Source: Anaerocolumna jejuensis DSM 15929
GTDB taxonomy: Bacteria > Bacillota > Clostridia > Lachnospirales > Lachnospiraceae
Reading direction: 5' to 3'
Length of the DNA stretch: 64,000 nt
Assembly (NCBI RefSeq): GCF_900142215.1
Contig: NZ_FRAC01000007.1
Coordinates: 298,412 to 362,411 of the forward strand
Shown: positions 59,955 to 64,000 of the stretch, one piece after another
Layout: every line of letters starts with the position of its first letter
Numbering within the stretch: position 1 is the stretch's first letter
Program-made: the position numbers and the translations under genes
The notes under the pieces: model-generated
Database searches by the model: none
Seen by the model: only the letters and a program-made list of their open reading frames with translations
What the model was told of the DNA's origin: nothing

Positions 59955-60461
59955 ATGAAGAAAATGGTTTTGTCAATACTGGTGGATAATACTGCCGGAG
60001 TGTTAAGCCGTGTCTCCGGATTATTCAGCAGAAGAGGTTATAACATAGACAGCCTTACTGTCGGCGTTACCCAGGATCCTTTGTATTCCAGAATGACAGT
60101 AGTAGTTAATGGGGATGACCAGATACTGGAGCAGATCAGAAAGCAGCTCTTAAAGCTTGAAGATGTAAGGGAAGTAAGGGAGCTTTTACCGGAAGAGTCT
60201 GTATGCCGGGAATTGATTTTGGTCAAGGTGCTTGCCGCCGTGGAAGAACGACAGGCTGTTATTGCAGTAGCGGATATTTTCCGTGCCAAGATAGTGGATG
60301 TGGCGATGGAATCTTTAATGATAGAGCTAACCGGAAACCAGGCTAAGATAGATGCTTTTATAAAGCTTTTAGAGGGCTTTACCATCAAGGAAATGGTCAG
60401 GACCGGTATCACAGGACTGGCAAGAGGTTCGGGGGATATTGCGGACTATCTGGATGATTAG
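59955..60461 (+). CDS. ilvN: Acetolactate synthase small (regulatory) subunit
   Basis: 168 residues. The N-terminal ACT domain (LSILVDNTAGVLSRVSGLFS, RRGYNIDSLTVG) binds valine, and the C-terminal part (GITGLARGSGDI) completes the IlvN/IlvH fold. It regulates the catalytic subunit, which is not encoded here. AAAGGAGG precedes the ATG. ilvC follows 83 bp later. Confidence 0.93.
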   Translation: MKKMVLSILVDNTAGVLSRVSGLFSRRGYNIDSLTVGVTQDPLYSRMTVVVNGDDQILEQIRKQLLKLEDVREVRELLPEESVCRELILVKVLAAVEERQAVIAVADIFRAKIVDVAMESLMIELTGNQAKIDAFIKLLEGFTIKEMVRTGITGLARGSGDIADYLDD

Positions 60462-60544
60462 GTATTATTCCTAAGTGTAACCACACTATTGTGTAGCCAC
60501 ACTTTTTCAATAATAATTTTAATTTTATTAGGAGGATAAAAGAT

Positions 60545-61555
60545 ATGGCAAAGATTTTTTACCAGGAAGACTGCAACTTATCATTACTGGAAGGCAAAAC
60601 CGTAGCGATTATCGGTTATGGCAGCCAGGGACACGCTCATGCATTGAATGCGAAGGAATCCGGTGTTCATGTCATTATCGGACTCTATGAAGGCAGCAAA
60701 TCCTGGAAGAAGGCAGAAGCAGCGGGCTTTGAAGTGTATACGGCGGCAGAAGCTGCAAAGAAAGCCGACATCATTATGATTCTGATTAATGATGAGAAAC
60801 AGGCAAAGCTCTATAAGGAATCCATCGAACCGAACCTGGAGGCAGGTAATGTACTTATGTTTGCCCATGGTTTTTCCATACACTTCGGACAGATATTACC
60901 TCCTTCTGATGTAGATGTTATTATGATTGCCCCCAAGGGACCGGGACATACCGTTAGAAGCCAGTACCAGGAAGGCCAGGGTGTTCCCTGCCTGATAGCT
61001 GTTGCACAGGATGCGACCGGTAAGGCACATGATATCGGACTTGCCTATTCACTTGCTATCGGCGGAGCAAGAGCAGGTGTTCTTCAGACAACCTTCAGGG
61101 AAGAAACAGAAACAGACCTTTTCGGCGAGCAGGCTGTTCTTTGCGGCGGTGTAACACAGCTTATGAAGACAGGCTTTGAAGTACTTGTAGAAGCCGGTTA
61201 TGAACCTGAAAGTGCTTACTTTGAATGTATCCATGAAATGAAGCTGATTGTTGACCTGATCAATGAAAGTGGTTTTGCCGGCATGAGATATTCCATTTCC
61301 AATACGGCAGAGTACGGTGATTATATAACAGGACCTAAGATTATTACGGAAGATACCAAGAATGCCATGAGACAGGTATTAAAGGACATCCAGGAAGGTG
61401 TATTTGCCCGTAACTGGCTCCTTGAGAACCAGATTGGATGTACGAACTTCCTTGCTATGAGAAGAAGGGAATCCGAGCATCAGCTGGAGAAGGTCGGAGA
61501 CGAGCTTCGTAAGATGATGAGCTGGACCAATAAGAACAAATTAATTAATAACTAA
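60545..61555 (+). CDS. ilvC: Ketol-acid reductoisomerase
   Basis: 336 residues, class I. The NADPH site is IIGYGSQGHAHALNAKESGV. IAPKGPGHTVRSQYQEGQGV and the metal-binding DLFGEQAVLCGGVTQLMKTG and ECIHEMKLIVDL motifs hold the catalytic residues. It carries out the second common step of valine, leucine and isoleucine synthesis. AGGAGG is upstream and a terminator downstream. Confidence 0.96.
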   Translation: MAKIFYQEDCNLSLLEGKTVAIIGYGSQGHAHALNAKESGVHVIIGLYEGSKSWKKAEAAGFEVYTAAEAAKKADIIMILINDEKQAKLYKESIEPNLEAGNVLMFAHGFSIHFGQILPPSDVDVIMIAPKGPGHTVRSQYQEGQGVPCLIAVAQDATGKAHDIGLAYSLAIGGARAGVLQTTFREETETDLFGEQAVLCGGVTQLMKTGFEVLVEAGYEPESAYFECIHEMKLIVDLINESGFAGMRYSISNTAEYGDYITGPKIITEDTKNAMRQVLKDIQEGVFARNWLLENQIGCTNFLAMRRRESEHQLEKVGDELRKMMSWTNKNKLINN

Positions 61556-61626
61556 CAGCTTTGCAGACAGTAAAATATAAAAATTATTGACAGGAAAGCA
61601 TAAGCTGTCAGAAGCAATAATAGAGG

Positions 61627-61661
61627 GCGTGCCGGAACGAAAGGTTCCGGTGCGTTTTTTC
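61627..61661 (+). terminator. Terminator of ilvC
   Basis: CCGGAAC, GAAA-type loop, GTTCCGG with outer GCG/TGC pairs, then six Ts. Confidence 0.8.
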
Positions 61662-61695
61662 ACGAAGAAAACAGCATTTGAAAGGCCATGGAAAT

Positions 61696-62781
61696 ATGAA
61701 ATATGATTATTCCCCAACAATAGATTTTTTACTGGACTGGTATGAGCAGAATGCAAGGATACTTCCCTGGCGTGAGAATCCAAAGCCTTATTATGTCTGG
61801 ATATCTGAAATCATGCTTCAGCAGACCAGAGTGGAGGCAGTAAAAGCTTACTTTGAACGTTTCATTAAGGTACTGCCGGATAGTAAGGCTCTGGCTGAGG
61901 TGGAAGAAGAAAAGCTGTTAAAGCTTTGGGAGGGGCTGGGTTATTATAACAGAGCCAGAAACCTGCAAAAGGCAGCCGGAATACTTGTCAGTGATTATGG
62001 CGGAGAGCTTCCGGGAGATTATGGAGAGCTTCTGAAGCTTCCGGGTATTGGCAGCTACACGGCCGGAGCAATTGCCTCCATTGCCTTTCATATTGCAGAA
62101 CCGGCTGTTGACGGAAATGTGCTAAGGGTAATGATGAGAGTGTCTGGCAGCTTCGATGACATAACGGAAATGAAAGTAAAGAAGCAGCTGGAAGAGGATT
62201 TAAGGGCGGTGCTGCCAAAGGACAGGCCGGGGGATTTTAATCAGGCGGTCATGGAATTAGGTGCAACCGTCTGCATCCCGGTAGGAAAGCCTCTGTGCGA
62301 AAAATGCCCCCTTATGCATCTGTGCCAGGCATTTAAGAACCGAACGGAGAACCGGATACCGGTCAAGAAGGAAAAAAAGCCGAGGCAGGTTCAGGAGCGG
62401 ACGATTCTTATACTGGAAATGGGCGGAAGATATGCTATTTGTAAAAGAGAAAAAAAGGGACTTCTGGCCGGAATGATGGAATTTCCGGGAGTTCCGGGGA
62501 AGCTTACACCACTTATGGCGGAAGAATATCTTCAGGATTTGGGGTATGGAGCAGAAGAATTGATACCCTTAGGAGAGGCAAAGCATATATTTTCTCATGT
62601 GGAATGGCATATGACGGGCTATCTTGTACACTTAAGGGAAGGTGTAGCTGAGGCTGCCGGGTGCTATAAGACGGGTAATGAGGAGAACAGGGCATCTTTG
62701 GTCTGGGCCCTGAAAAGTGAAATAGAAGAGAGATATTCTCTCCCCTCGGCCTTTGATTTTTACAGAAAGTTTGTTATCTGA
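61696..62781 (+). CDS. mutY: A/G-specific adenine glycosylase
   Basis: 361 residues. ILPWRENPKPYYVWISEIML and QQTRVEAVKAYFERF begin the HhH-GPD domain; LPGIGSYTAGAIASIAF is the helix-hairpin-helix, with the catalytic aspartate in PAVDGNVLRV. A four-cysteine iron-sulfur loop (CIPVGKPLCEKCPLMHLC) and a C-terminal NUDIX-like domain complete MutY. It removes adenine opposite 8-oxoguanine. The start at 61696 gives the normal N-terminus. Confidence 0.94.
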   Translation: MKYDYSPTIDFLLDWYEQNARILPWRENPKPYYVWISEIMLQQTRVEAVKAYFERFIKVLPDSKALAEVEEEKLLKLWEGLGYYNRARNLQKAAGILVSDYGGELPGDYGELLKLPGIGSYTAGAIASIAFHIAEPAVDGNVLRVMMRVSGSFDDITEMKVKKQLEEDLRAVLPKDRPGDFNQAVMELGATVCIPVGKPLCEKCPLMHLCQAFKNRTENRIPVKKEKKPRQVQERTILILEMGGRYAICKREKKGLLAGMMEFPGVPGKLTPLMAEEYLQDLGYGAEELIPLGEAKHIFSHVEWHMTGYLVHLREGVAEAAGCYKTGNEENRASLVWALKSEIEERYSLPSAFDFYRKFVI

Positions 62782-62832
62782 CAAAAGTACGGATAAATTA
62801 TAATTAAGTAGGTAAATTAGCGGCTCGACGCT

Positions 62833-62897
62833 AAACAAAAGCTGCTGCAGGCTTGTTAAGCAGGATATATATAACAAGGCTGCAGCAGCTTTTGTTT
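62833..62897. terminator. Bidirectional terminator after mutY
   Basis: AAACAAAAGCTGCTGCAG pairs perfectly with CTGCAGCAGCTTTTGTTT, and CTTGTTA with TAACAAG inside, with A and T runs on both sides. It separates convergent genes. Confidence 0.85.
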
Positions 62898-63393
62898 AAT
62901 TTTGATTACATAGCACAATAATCCGGTAGGGAGTCGTGATGGCAGGAATACTTCTGGTGGTAGGGCCGTAAAGCACGATAAGATTGTGATTTTCGGGATT
63001 TTGATAGAAGTATTGACCGTTTTCTAATACAATAAGGGTAGTTGGAGCAATATTTAAACGAAGCATTCCATTACTGCTTATCAGATTCCGGTTAAAAAAA
63101 TCCACTGTAATGTTAATATCACCCAGATTTACAGCCATTATCAGAGCACGGAACTGGGGAGGATATATAAGAGGAACCGGGGCATTGCGGTCATAGAAGC
63201 CGGTAACAAAGTCACCCTCCTGGGCTAAGGTGTTGTCAATAAAGTAGGTGGAAGGGGTTACAAGAAAGTTGATTATGTTTTTTTCGTTATCTTCTATGGT
63301 AAACAGCTTGCTGCAGCCTAAAGTATCTCTTGAGTCCAGCAGGATATCCTCTATGGACAGAATTGTTCCGGAATAGGAATTATATTGGATCAT
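62896..63393 (-). CDS. Hypothetical protein
   Basis: 165 residues, beta-rich by pattern, with VTPSTYFIDNTLAQEGDFVT, FYDRNAPVPLIYPPQFRALI and LIVLYGPTTRSIPAITTPYR. I recognise the same motifs in uncharacterised clostridial proteins but no named family. There is no signal peptide or membrane segment. GGAAAGAG lies upstream of the ATG. It is followed directly by the terminator. Confidence 0.65.
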   Translation of the reverse strand: MIQYNSYSGTILSIEDILLDSRDTLGCSKLFTIEDNEKNIINFLVTPSTYFIDNTLAQEGDFVTGFYDRNAPVPLIYPPQFRALIMAVNLGDINITVDFFNRNLISSNGMLRLNIAPTTLIVLENGQYFYQNPENHNLIVLYGPTTRSIPAITTPYRIIVLCNQN

Positions 63394-63413
63394 AGGAGGC
63401 TCTTTCCGTTATT

Positions 63414-64000
63414 TTATTTTAATATATGCACCTGGCTTATGCAGCGTTCCTTGTAAAAATTGATAAAATGCTTTACGGCTTGAGGAAGAAAGGCCTCCTT
63501 ACTGTGAGCAAACCCGACAGACCTCTTTTCCAGAGGCGGGTCCAGGGGAAGTTCCAGAAGCTCCCCCGTCTTTAGCTCCTCCTGTATAAATTCCTTTATG
63601 ACACAGGAAATCCCAAGGCCGATTTTGGCAAAATCAATCAGCAAGTCCATGCTGCTTACTTCCAGCAGTTGATTTGTCTTTATATTGTTTCTGGTAAAGT
63701 AATCCTCCACATATAATCTGGTAATGTTCTTTTCATCCAGAAGCATTACATTGGAATACCTGAGAATTTCTGTGGCGTTTTGCGCTTTCGGGGAAACTTT
63801 ATTCCTGGTATTCTTTGACAGCTGAAGGCTTAAATTGTCCAGGTAGGTCTGGGTGCTGACAAAGATATCTTCAATCTGCTGTATTTCATAAAAGTCCATG
63901 CCTTTCAGATTGTCGGGCTTACCAATTAAGCCGATATCTATTTTATTCTGGTTCAGAAGCTCCAGGGTCTTATAGGTGGACTGGCACTCCATGGTGATTT
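63414..64000 (-). CDS. LysR-family regulator, C-terminal part (cut by window end)
   Basis: About 195 residues of the effector-binding domain: QNKIDIGLIGKPDNLKGMDF, then MDLLIDFAKIGLGISCVIKE and LLELPLDPPLEKRSVGFAHS, the two Rossmann-like halves of LysR proteins. The HTH lies beyond the window. The target is unknown. Confidence 0.87.
   Translation of the reverse strand, partial: ITMECQSTYKTLELLNQNKIDIGLIGKPDNLKGMDFYEIQQIEDIFVSTQTYLDNLSLQLSKNTRNKVSPKAQNATEILRYSNVMLLDEKNITRLYVEDYFTRNNIKTNQLLEVSSMDLLIDFAKIGLGISCVIKEFIQEELKTGELLELPLDPPLEKRSVGFAHSKEAFLPQAVKHFINFYKERCISQVHILK

Overview
The window reads as a chromosome segment of a low-to-mid GC, endospore-forming, plant-polysaccharide-degrading Firmicute, most likely a member of the Lachnospiraceae (Clostridium cluster XIVa). 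The basis is family content: LysM-GH18 spore-type hydrolase, LplB/LplC-type sugar permeases, GH53/GH42/GH35 enzymes, DegV, and an OppC with an RCC1 insert. Ribosome binding sites are strong AGGAGG types. No species assignment is attempted.

Region by region. 0-10.3 kb: an NMT1/SsuA-type ABC importer (binding lipoprotein, ATPase, permease) faces a second ATPase-permease pair on the minus strand. Both genes of that second pair are split by separate large-serine-recombinase elements (about 3108-6522 and 7141-9710). The elements sit between short direct repeats (CAACTG; GCTTC), and precise excision would restore a 270-residue permease and a 258-residue ATPase in frame. 10.6-13.3 kb: DegV protein, LysM-GH18 spore hydrolase, tRNA-Pro and tRNA-Thr. 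13.4-16.1 kb: a small accessory stretch with two paralogous type I toxin-antitoxin-like loci (29-residue membrane peptides convergent with small RNAs), a DUF3888 protein and a 232-bp palindromic element. 16.4-25.6 kb: a BIG2-domain secreted protein, a candidate small RNA or attenuated leader, and an oppABCDF operon whose OppC carries a seven-blade RCC1 propeller and whose OppF carries a long coiled-coil insert. 25.8-31 kb: a two-component system divergent from an ABC-2 exporter. 31-33.4 kb: a radical-SAM DNA-repair pair with a LexA-type box. 33.5-35.3 kb: a Thr/Asn/Gly-repeat lipoprotein and a HAD-GNAT fusion.

35.6-49.5 kb is a galactan utilisation locus. Two secreted or surface GH53 endo-galactanases cut the polymer, an LplB/LplC/LplA-type importer takes up the oligosaccharides, GH42 and GH35 beta-galactosidases finish the work inside the cell, and two LacI-family regulators probably control it. 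50-64 kb is mostly housekeeping (RlmI-like methyltransferase, FolC, PheA, HtrA, IlvN, IlvC, MutY), with an AT-rich insert (about 55.7-57.6 kb) of small exported or YwqH-like proteins, two GT2 glycosyltransferases and the end of a LysR regulator.

A second theme runs through the window: two families of paired-hairpin leaders, often directly before start codons with the Shine-Dalgarno in the 3' flank. Family I has six sites and eight B hairpins; family II has three sites. Stem bases co-vary between copies, which suggests a structured cis-regulatory RNA or a small dispersed element.
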